A DNA stretch of 64,000 nt from Oscarella lobularis (Eukaryota; Porifera; Homoscleromorpha; Homosclerophorida; Oscarellidae): the NCBI RefSeq assembly GCF_947507565.1, contig NC_089190.1, positions 930,001 to 994,000 on the forward strand. The letters run 5' to 3'. Shown piece after piece: positions 47,537-58,104 of this stretch. A program made the position numbers and the translations under genes. Positions within the stretch are counted from its first letter, which is position 1. Each line of letters begins with the position of its first letter. The notes below the pieces were generated by a model. The model was not told the origin of the DNA. It saw only the letters and a program-made list of their open reading frames with translations, and did no database searches.

Positions 47537-48239
47537 ATTTAAAACCTATATATCCATACAGGCACCTCTAATGATATAATTAAGAATACTAAGAACCCGC
47601 GAAATAAAAACCCCAGAAGGTCCGAGGCGGACTCCCAGACTCCGGATATGGGCATCCGGGAGCAGGGAGTCTCGGCGCTAAGAGAGTGAGACTTTTAGAG
47701 ATTCCTCGCACTTCATGCATAACTTTAACTCAAAGTCGACTCTAAATTTGTAGCCGCGAGCGCGTGTGTTTTGAGCAATTGTACTAGCTGTACACTTCGC
47801 ACGAGAGCAAACATCCCGTATTCTAGGAAACGTCTAGTAATTTACTACTAAAGGTCGCAAGAATCAGCATCATCGCGAGGCAAGCGATACAAACGGTATT
47901 TAAATACACGCGTACGCAACAAGACGCTATCAAACCTTTGGGTATAAACCTGACTTTGGGTTCTTCCAAGCTCAATAATGTTTTCACTTCAGGTTCTTCC
48001 ATTCTCTTGAACACACCGACCGCGAATTTCGGACAGCAACCGTCTGCGAGGCGCAGACTGCAGATCTCGAGGGCGATTGCGCATGCGAGTCGCCCCGCAC
48101 ACCTGACGTCATCAGAGTGCTCTGGCTCTTTTATATTCCTGACGTCATGATCCCAGAGCCTGATCGAGAAGAGTCTGGTTCGAAGCCTCGAACAGCTCGG
48201 ATCCATAAGCTACCTTTGCGCCGATCTCGGCTCAAGAGA
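47537..48239. other. Spacer upstream of the RNF213-like gene
   Basis: Apart from the doubtful small ORF, no gene is seen. It may contain the RNF213-like promoter and first exon. 48124-48155 is the unoccupied paralogue of the LTR insertion site. Several GACGTCA motifs occur (48112, 48141). Confidence 0.45.
47823..48002 (-). CDS. Possible 59-aa small membrane protein or 5' exon (doubtful)
   Basis: ATG at 48002 opens an acidic start (MEEPEVKTLLSLEEPKV) followed by a hydrophobic helix (VCIACLAMMLILATF), stop 47823-47825. A donor-like CAG/GTTTAT lies inside it, so it might instead be the first exon of the RNF213-like gene, but the phases do not match. There is no homology evidence. Confidence 0.2.
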   Translation of the reverse strand: MEEPEVKTLLSLEEPKVRFIPKGLIASCCVRVYLNTVCIACLAMMLILATFSSKLLDVS

Positions 48240-48880
48240 ATTGGCTCGCTCGCGATTAATCAGGAGATCATGTCGGGTATAGGTACGGAGGCGGGATACG
48301 CGTACCTCTGCCGGTTTTCTAGTGAACGCCTCCGTACCTCCTCTATAGAGGCGGGGTCGGGCCGGCTTATCATAACATCCTCACGGTCAACATCTACGCC
48401 CTGTGCGGACGCGAAGGCGAAGGCGAAGGCGAAGGCGAAGGCGAAGGCGAAGGCGAAGGCGAAGGCGAAGGCGTTTTCCCCCCTGTACTAACCCTAAACC
48501 TTTGTCTACCGTAGACAGAGTGTGATAGACAGTAACAAGTTAGTAAAAAATAAACCTAAACTAACCCTGGCTAACCCTAAACCTTCAAGTTACAGGCGGC
48601 GGTGGCGGGCCCCGCTCCGGGCTTAATTAAGCCGCAGTCGCGGGTGATAGTATCGGAAGGCCGAGTATTCTTTTGGCCCCGGCTTAGACGGGGCAAAAGA
48701 GCGAGCTGGCCCCCAGGCACCGTTTTTAAGCGATCGTCGTAAGATGTTGACTGTGAGAAAGTTATGATAAGCGCTGGCCCGCCTCTATGAGAAGAGGTAC
48801 GGAGGAGTTCACTAGAAAACCGGCAGAGGTACGCGTATCCCGCCTCCGTACCTATATACGACATGATCCCAATCAGGCTC
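48240..48880. repeat. Fold-back element with long inverted arms
   Basis: Arm 1 (about 48268-48392) and arm 2 (about 48737-48868) are reverse complements at roughly 85-90 percent, for example GGTACGGAGGCGGGATACGC in arm 1. They could form a stem of about 125 bp with a loop of about 345 bp. The loop holds the GCGAAG array and two AACCCTAAACC phrases. No ORF of known type is present. It sits inside duplication copy 2 and is absent from the matching place in copy 1. Confidence 0.8.
48411..48473 (+). repeat. (GCGAAG)n hexanucleotide microsatellite
   Basis: About 10.5 perfect copies of GCGAAG in 63 bp. Translated it gives Ala-Lys repeats, which explains an open plus-strand frame here that is not a gene. 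Confidence 0.98.
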
Positions 48881-49037
48881 GTGCACCCACAGTGTAGGCG
48901 TAGATAAAATACAGTACAGTAGAAAAACTGGAATGCGCACTGCGCGGACTGCTGCGCACTGCGCACTCTTCACAGCGCTCAAAGGCTACGTGGCCCTTAT
49001 CAAGTGATTAAATGTGCCCATTCATGTAAGGATAAGT

Positions 49038-50396
49038 CTACAGTGGTACATTTGCCAAAAACCGCTGAAACATGGCGAGGGACTCCATTGGTTTATAAAG
49101 CGGCACCTGATGACCGGCGCCTCGTAGAGTGGCAAAAGTAAATCCATTTGCCTTGTACTCGGTAACATATCCCACTGGCCGACCATTGACATCCCACGGC
49201 CTCCAACCGACGCCAAAATCGTAGCCTAATCCGCTTGTCCACTCCTCAGACCCGGTGTACGGCACGCACGCATCAACGTCACCACTGTAGATCAGCACCC
49301 GGTACTTAGCAATAAGATCGGGATAAACACCAAGCAGCGAATCCACATTGCCCGTGTAGTTGAGTTTGGCACAAAATTTCCAGTCGCCCAACTCCGCTGC
49401 GCTCTCCACGTGAATAGCAGCGCGCACGTCAGGTTGGTTCATATATTTGAGCAAACCGCCGGGCGCACCACACTCAGTAAATCCGAGGTCGCGTAGCCGT
49501 CGCACGTGCTCCGTGGCCGCTGTCCAAAATATGTCGCTGTCGCTCTGAATGCATGGCGCGTAAATATCGTACACATTGATGAAATTGGTTCTAACATCCA
49601 CCGTCTCGAGCATCTCCTTACAGTAAACGCCGATTTCGTTCAACTTCAATCCGCACCGGTCTTGCAATTCGGAGAATATTCCCTCACTGATGAGCCCGTG
49701 GCCGTAGACAAACTTTATCTTAATGGGAACTGATTGCTCGGAGTCGCCGCAGCCGCCAACTTTGTTTCCCACGCAGCCGTTTCCGACGAGGAGTCCCTTG
49801 AGATTGATGTTGCTCTTGCTCGTCCGGATAACCTCGGCTAGTGTCGGAATGTAGATTCCGGCGTAAGACTCGCCACTGATGTAGAAGTCGTTCGTTGCGT
49901 ACTCAGGATAAGCGGCGAAGAAATTGACGAGGAATCGGAAGTTGTCCTCTGCCGTCATTGTGTCGTTTGTAATATAGTCGGCTTTGTTTGTTGAGTAGGA
50001 GAAGCCCACGCCGGCTGGTGACTCGAGGAAGATCAAAGTCGCGTTTTGGTTCCATGTATACGGATTAGCTAACAGTTGGACATCGCTCGTGCTTGTGTTC
50101 ATTAGGATGGGGCCCATCTCCAAAAAGTAGCCGGCCATTGAGCTGCATCCTGGGCCACCAGTGAGCCAAAGTACTACCGGATCGGTTGCCGGATTGCTCA
50201 TGCTCTCCGACACCCAGTAGTGAAGAAAGCGGTAGTGCTTGGTGGCTGCGTCGACGGGCAGATAGCCGCTGTATTGACGACTGGGCAGGGGTAGATCCCA
50301 GCCGGGCAGCGACTTCACTTCGTGTTTGACAATGGCGCTGAATGTGAGATGGAATAGCGCGGCCATTGCTGCAAGGGTGCGAAGCAAACAATGCAT
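49038..50396 (-). CDS. Serine carboxypeptidase, peptidase family S10 (lysosomal carboxypeptidase A / cathepsin A type)
   Basis: A single exon of 452 residues from ATG 50396. The signal peptide is MHCLLRTLAAMAALFHLTFS. S10 marks: WLTGGPGCSS (77-86, oxyanion hole), the nucleophile in GESYAG (Ser177), the Asp in SGDVD (371-375) and the His in RGAGHQVP (His429). Several N-glycosylation sequons are present (NTS 100, NAT 118, NDT 144, NYT 346). It should release C-terminal residues from peptides at acid pH in lysosomes or outside the cell. A CLEAR-like E-box, CTCACGTGAC, lies at 50423-50432, 27 bp before the ATG, fitting lysosomal gene regulation by MiT/TFE factors (inference). The lack of introns is notable beside intron-rich neighbours. 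Two broken copies lie at 18258-19608 and 57546-57706. Confidence 0.93.
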   Translation of the reverse strand: MHCLLRTLAAMAALFHLTFSAIVKHEVKSLPGWDLPLPSRQYSGYLPVDAATKHYRFLHYWVSESMSNPATDPVVLWLTGGPGCSSMAGYFLEMGPILMNTSTSDVQLLANPYTWNQNATLIFLESPAGVGFSYSTNKADYITNDTMTAEDNFRFLVNFFAAYPEYATNDFYISGESYAGIYIPTLAEVIRTSKSNINLKGLLVGNGCVGNKVGGCGDSEQSVPIKIKFVYGHGLISEGIFSELQDRCGLKLNEIGVYCKEMLETVDVRTNFINVYDIYAPCIQSDSDIFWTAATEHVRRLRDLGFTECGAPGGLLKYMNQPDVRAAIHVESAAELGDWKFCAKLNYTGNVDSLLGVYPDLIAKYRVLIYSGDVDACVPYTGSEEWTSGLGYDFGVGWRPWDVNGRPVGYVTEYKANGFTFATLRGAGHQVPLYKPMESLAMFQRFLANVPL

Positions 50397-50422
50397 GCTT
50401 TCTCCTGTACCAGATATAGGAT

Positions 50423-50432
50423 CTCACGTGAC
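50423..50432. promoter_or_regulatory. CLEAR-like E-box upstream of the carboxypeptidase
   Basis: CTCACGTGAC here, GTCACGTGAT at 19630-19639 and GTCACGTGAC at 57733-57742 occupy the same place in all three duplicates. The vertebrate CLEAR consensus is GTCACGTGAC. Confidence 0.5.
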
Positions 50433-51065
50433 GAACGATCGTGACCCCAACCGCTCTGACCGCAACTATTCGGTGACGTCACGGCCCGGGTAAATCGCGC
50501 TGTCATCTTTCTCCTTGGAAATTGCAATGAATGATAGCTCCAAGCTGTTATCTCCCATTGAAGGGTGGCAGCCACAGTGAGATTGATATCCAAGAATACA
50601 TGTATAGCCGTCGCTTCGCTATGAGTGGTTGTTCAGGAAGAAAACGTTCTTGGTCGCTTGAGCTATTGGTGCTCACTTCAGTGCCGCTCTCGGTCTGTCG
50701 TTTTGTCATAGAAGTGTGAAGCTGTAACACTTTATTTACGTCTTCGCCTTGCACGTATAAGGTTTCCCGTGCACGCAATCGGACCTGAATCAATAGACCC
50801 TGAGTTTCCGTCGTAGTCTAGAAGTTGTACAGTACTAAAATTTAGGACAAAAGAGGTGATAGGAAGAAAATCGAGATGGTGAACTAGTACAAGGGAGGAC
50901 CCTACTACAAATGCAAACGCTAACTGCCACTCTAAATGCTACTACCAATATATGTATACCGCACGGAGAGATGTAAACTGACAGACGAGACGCTTAGGGA
51001 AATCAGCAATGATCAGAGCTAGACTACATCTCTGGATCCATCTATAGAAATTATGGGTTCTTACC
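50433..51065. other. Spacer between carboxypeptidase and cadherin gene
   Basis: Homologous to the flank in copy 1 and partly to 57743-58104. It holds the carboxypeptidase upstream region and the 3' flank of the cadherin gene. No further gene seen. Confidence 0.5.
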
Positions 51066-54000
51066 CTAACAACAGCCGTTTCTCAGAAGCGCAACGGCAA
51101 GAAGACAAGCCGCAATGAGGATGACGTTGAGTCCCGCACTTTCTATACACAGATGCGTACTCAACCAATGTTAGTCTATATCAACTGACGTGTTACCTTC
51201 ACCATTAGCATCAACTTCTACCACAGCTGTAGCGGTTCGAACAGGCGATCCTCCATCAGTCGCAACAACGGTGAAACTGTAGCTCGAACGTGACGGAAAA
51301 TCAAGCCCAGTACTGATCACTCCCGTCTGGCTGTTGATGGTAAAGCCCGATTGCTGACTTATAATGGAATACGACACGCTTCCATTTATTCCGGCATCCA
51401 AATCGTTGGCCTCGACTTTGAGTACGCTCGTCCCAATAGGAGTCGTTTTCCCAAGTTTCGCTCTATAAGTATGCCTCTGAAACAAAGGAGCATTGTCGTT
51501 TACGTCGTCGAGGTTGACCGTCACCGTAGCCGATCCGGTCATGGGCGACGGAGCCGAATCGGTGGCGTAGACCTCAAACTCGTATTGGGCGCGCGTCTCT
51601 CGATCAAACGACTGCAAAGCGGTAATCATTCCCGAGGACGAAATGCGGAACATCGACTTCACGGTGGACTCCAACGAGTAACTAATCACCGAATGGCTGT
51701 CTTTTTCCGAAGCGGAGACTTGTATCACTTTCACGCCGACGCGATTGTTTTCGATCACGTTCGTCGAATAGGAAGATACGGTAAACGTCGGTTCGTTATC
51801 GTTGATGTCGGACACGGTCACGATCAATGTCGCCGAGCCAGTATTAGACGGAACTCCGCCATCGACTGCAGTTAACGTTAGAAAATACTTGTCAAGCGTT
51901 TCACGATCGAGAGTCTTGGCGACAGTGACGATGCCGTTGCTCGAACGAATGGCAAAAGCCGAGTCCGTATTTCCCGACGATATGTTATAAGTTACCAATG
52001 CATTCGTTCCGAGATCGGCGTCGAGTGCCGTCAGATGAACGACCGTCGTTCCTTCGGGAGCTCCCTCCGAAATCGTCTGCCGATAATGTGACTGAGTGAA
52101 GTACGGTGCGTTGTCGTTCGCGTCAACGACGCTGATGGCAAGTTCGGTTGTCGCTTCGAGCGGCAAGCCCGAAACCGGATGATCTTGTGCCCATATAAAG
52201 AGCTGATAGTATGATTGGCCCTGCTCGATGTCCAATGTGAGGGCAGTCACTACTGTGCCTGTGACGGAGTCAATAGCGAAATCCCCCTTTTCGTTTCCGG
52301 ATCGAATGGAGTAGGTGACCGTCCCGTTCGGTCCAGCGTCGCCATCCGTCGCTGATATACGCGTCACGGTCGTTCCAATTGGAGCCGACTCGCTTACGTT
52401 TGCGGAAAAGACCTTCTGCTTAAACTGGGGCGCGTTATCGTTGAGATCGTTTACCGTTACGAAGAGAGTAGCCGTAGCAGTCTGGTGATGATCTGCATTG
52501 TTGATGGCTTTCACAGTTAGGGTGAAATTGCTCTGCGCTTCTCGATCCAAGGAGCCGTTCACGTAGACTTTCGCGTAAGATAAATGGTTGTTTTGTACAG
52601 TGAAATTGTTTTTCTCATTACCTAAAGTCAATGATTAAAACCGCTTCTACTTCTGCCAACTTTCATGTACCTGACGTAAACAAAAATCGAATGGCTTGCG
52701 GAGAAACAGTAGGCGTTTCAGCCGTAGCGTGGAGTTCTGTCACGTATTGATCGCGTGTGCCGCTATTTTCAGTTAGACTGGCTCTGTACACATCAGTATC
52801 AAATCTAGGTCGAGGATCTAAGCAAATCACAATAAAACCCTTTTGTGATCTACTACACCTAATAGTACTTACCATAAACTCTTACAAGGGCGGCTGATGA
52901 TGTTTTCGTCACTTTTCCCGCTATTGTCGCCACGCAGTGGTAATTTCCACCATTTGCCTTTTGAGCATTAGACAGCGTATAAGTAAGCTTCGTTCCTCCT
53001 GAAATAGCCTAGCAATACAAGACATTTTGAGAAGTGAATTTCCGCCAAATGTTTCATACTTTTCCATTGAATGTCCACTGATAAGTTGGCGCTGGACTGC
53101 CAAAAGCGAGACACGACAGCGTAAAAGAAGAGCCGACCTTTACTGACACCCCCGTCGGCTGAATGGTAAATTTCGGACCATTATCGACACAGACTTCGGG
53201 CTTGTTGTCTCCGTCTATAAAAAAGTAATAATAATAATTACGAGACGCTTGTTCACTTACTGATAAAGAGAGCAGAAAAGCCGCTGTCTGCATGAATAGT
53301 GTAAGAGCTGTCGCTTGACCTGTAGAACCACACAGCGACATAATCCCATTTGTTCAGTTTCAGTACTCCAGATGTGGCCATTGTATACGCTCCAAGACTA
53401 GAGCTATACAGCGCTTGGAGTACAACCGAAGACGATGTGTTCAGCTGTCCATTGACAACCAGCATTAGTCGGAGGTTTCGAATTCCAACGGTAGTTGCAC
53501 TGTCGAGTCTTATGTTTGCCGACAAAAAGAAATAGCCCGAAGAGGGCGCCGTGAAACGTCCAGAGAATCGATCGAAATTGGTTGTCGATTGAAACAAACC
53601 AAATCCCGTGCTCGGTTTGGCCCACTTTACTATTTCAGAGGAGCCGATACCTTCTACTTTCACGTCCGTGCCCAGGGTGGCAGCAAAGCCTGAAGCGCTC
53701 TGATAGGATGAGTGGTAGATAGCCGAGAAACCGCTCTTCTCGCTAATTTTCCAGCTGGTGTCGACAGACGAATGAACGTAAATCGAAAGCACTTGTCCCT
53801 TTGTGAGATGCATTGCACCAGTGAAGCTATGAGTGTAGTAGTTATTAGGTGAAGCTTCTCGTACGGAAAAGACGCCGTTGCCTTTCGACGGCTTGTTATC
53901 TACTACGGCACTCACTTGAAAAACTCCGGAAGCGGAGTCCATCAACTCAATATTCGCTGCGACGATGTATATGCCTGTGTAGGGAACGGTGTATTTACCT

Positions 54001-57000
54001 GTCGTAGCGTTAAATCCACTGCCAGCGGTAAACAGTCCCTTGCCGCTAGTGTGCCAGCCGGATATTTCACTCCACCCTGTTGCTTTGACAGAACTTTGAT
54101 CGGTAAATTTGCCTGCAAGGAAGCCGATTCCGGACGGTTTCGGTGAAATATAGTAAACGCTGAAGAAAGTTCCAGAACGAACGTACCAATTCGTGTGATC
54201 GGAAGTGTCAGCAAAAGCGGAAAGATAGTCTCCAGCCGAAAGAAATGTCGTACCTGCAATATTTGCCGCGTAGTAGTAACTCGGCGGATAGCCGCGGCGA
54301 CTGTGGAGCCCAATTGAAGAGTCGGCTTTACTATTGATCGCTATAGTAGCCGAACTAAAAGACGAATTATAGGCGTAGTCTAATTGAATGTTGGCAGCAA
54401 CAAAGTAGAGACCGTCGTTCGGGGCGTAGAAGCGACCTGAACTGGCAAAGCGATTGTCAAGCGAAAACAGACCCGGTTTCGCGGCGAGACTGTACGTAGA
54501 AATTTCGATCCAATTTGTGGTGCGATAGGTACAGTTTGTCGCAACGTAACCAGTCGCTGCCGGCGTGTCGGGAATCTGCTTAAGCTGAAGCGCATAAAAA
54601 GTAGAGCCTTCTATAATGGAATAAGAAGAATCGCCATCCGAATCTAGAAAGACCGAAACGTGTTGATTTTCTTGAAGAAAAATGAGACCTGACGCAAATA
54701 GAGTTAACGGAGCCGATCTTTTATAGGAGCTTCGTATGGCGTACGGCGTTTGACTGGTACTATTGCCGTCGACAGCAATGCGAGCAGCAACGTAATTTCC
54801 ATTGGCATTTTTAACGATAATTTGAGCTGAGATGTAGTAAATTCCTCGCGCAGATGACGCTTTGAATCTTCCCGTTGAAAGACGACTATAGCCTGAGATT
54901 TCTGACCACCCCGCGTTTGTCTTCAGTTGAGAACTAGAAATTTCGCCTACAGTGTACGAAACTGTCGGTGCTTGCTCCGCTGCCGTAAATGAGCTACCAG
55001 CTGCGACACCCCAAGAAACATCCTTGTCCGAATAAACAAAGACAGAAAGATGGTCATTCGCTTTCAGCTTGAATATTCCAGCCACGTTGCAAGTAACCGA
55101 CTTCTGATTCGGATCGTCGACGTCATTGACCGGAGTAGTCTGCTTGTCTCTGATGACAATAATACTGCACTTGAATCCTGATCCACCTGCGTTGATGAAT
55201 TCGACGTTGGCAGTGACAGAAAAGGTGCCGTCCCTCTGGGCAGTGAATCGACCGGTCGAATAGTTAAAACCAAATCCCTGCGACTGAAAAAACCCCTGCG
55301 TAGTTGACAACGAATATGACGTCAGCTCCTTCCAACCTGTCGAATAGAACGAGACTTCGCTCTCCAAATTTGCAGCAAAAGCCAGTATCGAAGCGGGTCC
55401 CGCAGCGAAACCAACAGAAAAATCACTCGAAGCCTTGACCTTTACAGGAACAGACGATTGATGACGTATCTGCAGCGAAGCGGTGTCGTCCGCCGAAAGT
55501 TTCACATACCCTGAGAACGAAAGAGTGTACGTTCGACTCGGAGGACTCTGTTTGACGGCAGTAAGACCGGCTGTCGAGCTCGCTACATTGTTCACAGCCA
55601 ACGCCAATCTCGTCTCTGCACCCGTATCATCGCTAACGTGCATGCTAGCAGACACGTAATAGATTCCAGTTTGGGGTGCAGTGTAAATTCCTTTTGACGA
55701 GCTAAAGCTGGTGCCGGAGAATAGAAGGCCGTACTTGTTACCCTCTGACTGCCATCCTGTAACAATTTTCCACTTGTTCTTCTCACTTATAGACAGATCG
55801 GCAACTGGCTTGGCATGTATTGCGGTCCACGACGATGAGGAGAAAAGGCTGTGAACGGAGAAACCGCTTTCCGATTGAATAGTATAATCCTTATCCTTTG
55901 TGGAGACAAACAACGAAGTTGTTTGTCCAGATTTCAGCCACAAAATTCCAGACAGTGCAAATGAGAAGTACGTTGACGCCGGATTTGTCCACAACGATTG
56001 CAGCCCATTGACGACTTCCTTTTCGTCAATTCCAAAGAAGACCTTCGTCTCGGAGTTCACCCTATCCAAACGCACGAGTCCAGAAACAAAGTAGGGTCCA
56101 TCTGTTTCCGCAACAAAACGTCCAGTAGTAAAATCAAAATTTGAATATACGAACTGACCACCCAAGTTGCTCGAAGACCAACCGCCGATTTCCTTAGACC
56201 CGTTTTGCCTAACGTCTTCATTGCTCATCAAATCAACATGCATCCCGAGTGTGGGCTGTGACAAATCACCGAGGAAAACAGCAGAGAATCCGCTTTCTCC
56301 GCTAACGTACCATTGCGTGTCACTGTCTGAATATATCCACACGGAAACGTAATCACCAACGTCCAATTTTACCACACCGGCAACATTCATAGTACAGAAG
56401 TACGATGGGGGCAAGCCTTGAATAGCGTGCAAGCCGTTATCGATGTCGGTTTTGCCGTTGACTGCGATTACTATGCGAAAATATGTTCCTGTTGCATCGT
56501 CAAGTCTGATGTTGGCCGAGACGAAGTACGATCCGGCACACGAAGTCGTAAATCGTCCCGACGACGTGGATAGCCCTGTTCCAGAGCTGAACAATCCGGT
56601 ATTGCTTCCTGAAGTTGTGTATCCCGTCACTTCAACCCAACCAATTTGACTGTACTGTCTATGTAACAACTTCGTGGCCAGGAAGCCAGGATGCGATTTT
56701 TCGGGCCCGAGATAACGCACGCTAAAGAAAGAGCCAGCTAAAATTTTCCAGTTGGTATCGCTTTCCGAGTAAACGAGCACAGAGATATATTCTTTAGCAT
56801 TTATTTGCATTGCTCCCGTGGCTGTTAGAGTATAACTAGACGAGGGCGGGGGTCCGATAATTGCGTTCATGGCGTTATTCACGGTGCGATTGTTATTCAG
56901 CGAAACCAAGAGTCGAAAATGAGAACCCGTTGCACTGTTCAATTTTACAGTAGCCGTCACTAAGTAAACGCCCGATCTGGGGACTGTGTAGCGACCTCTT

Positions 57001-57290
57001 GACTCGACAGTTGAGGCGCTCCCAGGGCCGAAGGCAAAGTGACTAGCTACTCTTGAAGCATTTGCTGACCAGTCTACCAACTCAGTCCATCCTGTTCTTG
57101 TAAAGGTCTTGTCTGCGAGAAATGACGCAGCAAAGCCAGGATTTTCGTCTGCTGCGACTGCAGCTGTGAGACATAGATATATCGGTTAGATTCATACGCT
57201 GTGCATTATTTCGAGTGTACCTGCTGCAGCTTGACCCCTGTCTAGAAGGGAAACAAGAGAAAGAAGGATGACAATAACTGCAGTCCCCAT
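51066..57290 (-). CDS. Nine C1q-like domains + Ig + five cadherin repeats, membrane- or GPI-anchored
   Basis: ATG 57290 gives signal peptide MGTAVIVILLSLVSLL (exon 57290-57221). A large exon (57163 to about 53263) encodes nine tandem units of about 140 residues. Each follows GW.EI..Y, G.F, TGRFTAP..G.YFVSANI.L, VNG, a GDYVSV.VYSDSDT.W strand and S.FSA.FL. This is the pattern of the C1q/TNF jelly roll, though diverged. Two exons then give one Ig domain (SVKVGSSFTLSCLAFG ... GGNYHCVA, 53190-52870). Next are five cadherin repeats (52830-51197) with calcium-binding DLNDNAP, DANDNAP, DINDNEP and DVNDNAP. The last exon (51142-51066) adds ESAGLNVILIAACLLAVALL then RNGCC. The hydrophobic end is either a single-pass anchor with a five-residue tail or a GPI signal, so there is no catenin-binding tail. 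It is presumably a cell-surface adhesion or recognition protein. Its 3' end is duplicated at 20232-20487. Confidence 0.85.
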
Positions 57291-57545
57291 CGTGTAATTA
57301 TTAAGTCCCCTAAGTCCCCCCCCTGCGCAGTCCCGGGCCATGCGCATTGCGTGAATCACGTGTCAGTACCACATGAATCAGTAGACACATGCACACTCAA
57401 AGCATAAACTTTCAGTTGAGAAAGCTCTTTCTTGCCAGCAGAACATGGCTCATCCTTCTAAAGTTCAGTCTTACTGTGCTTCTTAAGGTTGTGCATCTTC
57501 TGTTTAGAGATCCTACACAAGAACCTACAAAAGTTGCAGGTGCAT
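57291..57545. other. Promoter-side flank of the C1q/cadherin gene
   Basis: No gene. It includes the C-rich GTCCCCTAAGTCCCCCCCC run near 57304-57322, just upstream of the start codon on the minus strand. Confidence 0.4.
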
Positions 57546-57706
57546 CGGTAATGCTTGGTGGCTGTGTCGCCGGGCAGAGCATGTATTGACTGGGCAAGAG
57601 TTGATCCCAGCCGGGCAGAGACTTCACTTTGTGTTCCGCAAATGGCGCCGAATGTGAGATGGAGTAACGTTGCCAATGCTGCAAGGATGTGAAGCAGGCA
57701 ATGCAT
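57546..57706 (-). pseudogene. Third copy: 5' fragment of the S10 carboxypeptidase
   Basis: ATG at 57706 (MHCLLHILAALATLLHLTFGA) matches the signal peptide of the intact gene. A one-base insertion soon after (GCCATTTGCGG against GCCATTGCCG) shifts the frame, and similarity stops at about 57546 near the codons for TKHYR. It is thus truncated and frameshifted. Confidence 0.88.
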
Positions 57707-58104
57707 GCTTTCTCCTCGACCAGAAATAGGATGTCACGTGACGAACCATCGTGGTCACAATCGCTTTCACCTATCTCCTCGGAAACTGCACGGAATGATA
57801 ATCCCAAGCCGTTATCTTCCCTTGAAAGGGGCAGTCACCGTGGGATTGATATTCAAGAAATATAGCGGTCGATTGATTATGAGTGGTTGTTCAGGGAGAA
57901 AACCTGTTCGTCGCTTCAGCTTTTGGTGCTCAGCTCACTTCAGTGCCACCATCGATCTGTCGTTTTTTGTCATCGAAGTGTAAAGCTGTGACACCTTTTT
58001 TACGCATGTATACCATGAGGACAGACAGACAAGCAGCCAGACAGGTGTACAGTATATATACAACTGACAGACAAGACGCACACGGATATTAACGCCTGCG
58101 GAAA
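57707..58104. repeat. Upstream part of the third carboxypeptidase duplication
   Basis: Similar to 50397-51010 in copy 2 (ATGAGTGGTTGTTCAGG; AACTGACAGACAAGACGC; GGAAATCAGCAATAATCA), with a perfect GTCACGTGAC at 57733-57742. It ends directly against the protease gene's stop codon. Confidence 0.75.

Larger units (their letters stand above)
48891..51332. repeat. Segmental duplication, copy 2 (intact); partner of 18078-20487
   Basis: Runs from the CACAGTGTAGGCGTAGAT phrase through the intact carboxypeptidase and its upstream region into the last two exons of the cadherin gene. Differences from copy 1 are mainly single bases plus a few indels. Confidence 0.9.

Noticed and set aside
47823-48206. 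127-codon minus ORF as one protein
   Set aside because: The upstream part has no ATG-supported or conserved content; only the last 59 codons have a plausible start, kept as a doubtful entry.
48117-48491. Plus-strand ORF with an Ala-Lys repeat tail
   Set aside because: The tail is the translated GCGAAG microsatellite and the front lies in the fold-back arm and spacer; no sign of a gene.
48487-48590. AACCCTAAACC phrases resembling telomere repeats
   Set aside because: Only isolated imperfect units, not a tandem TTAGGG array.
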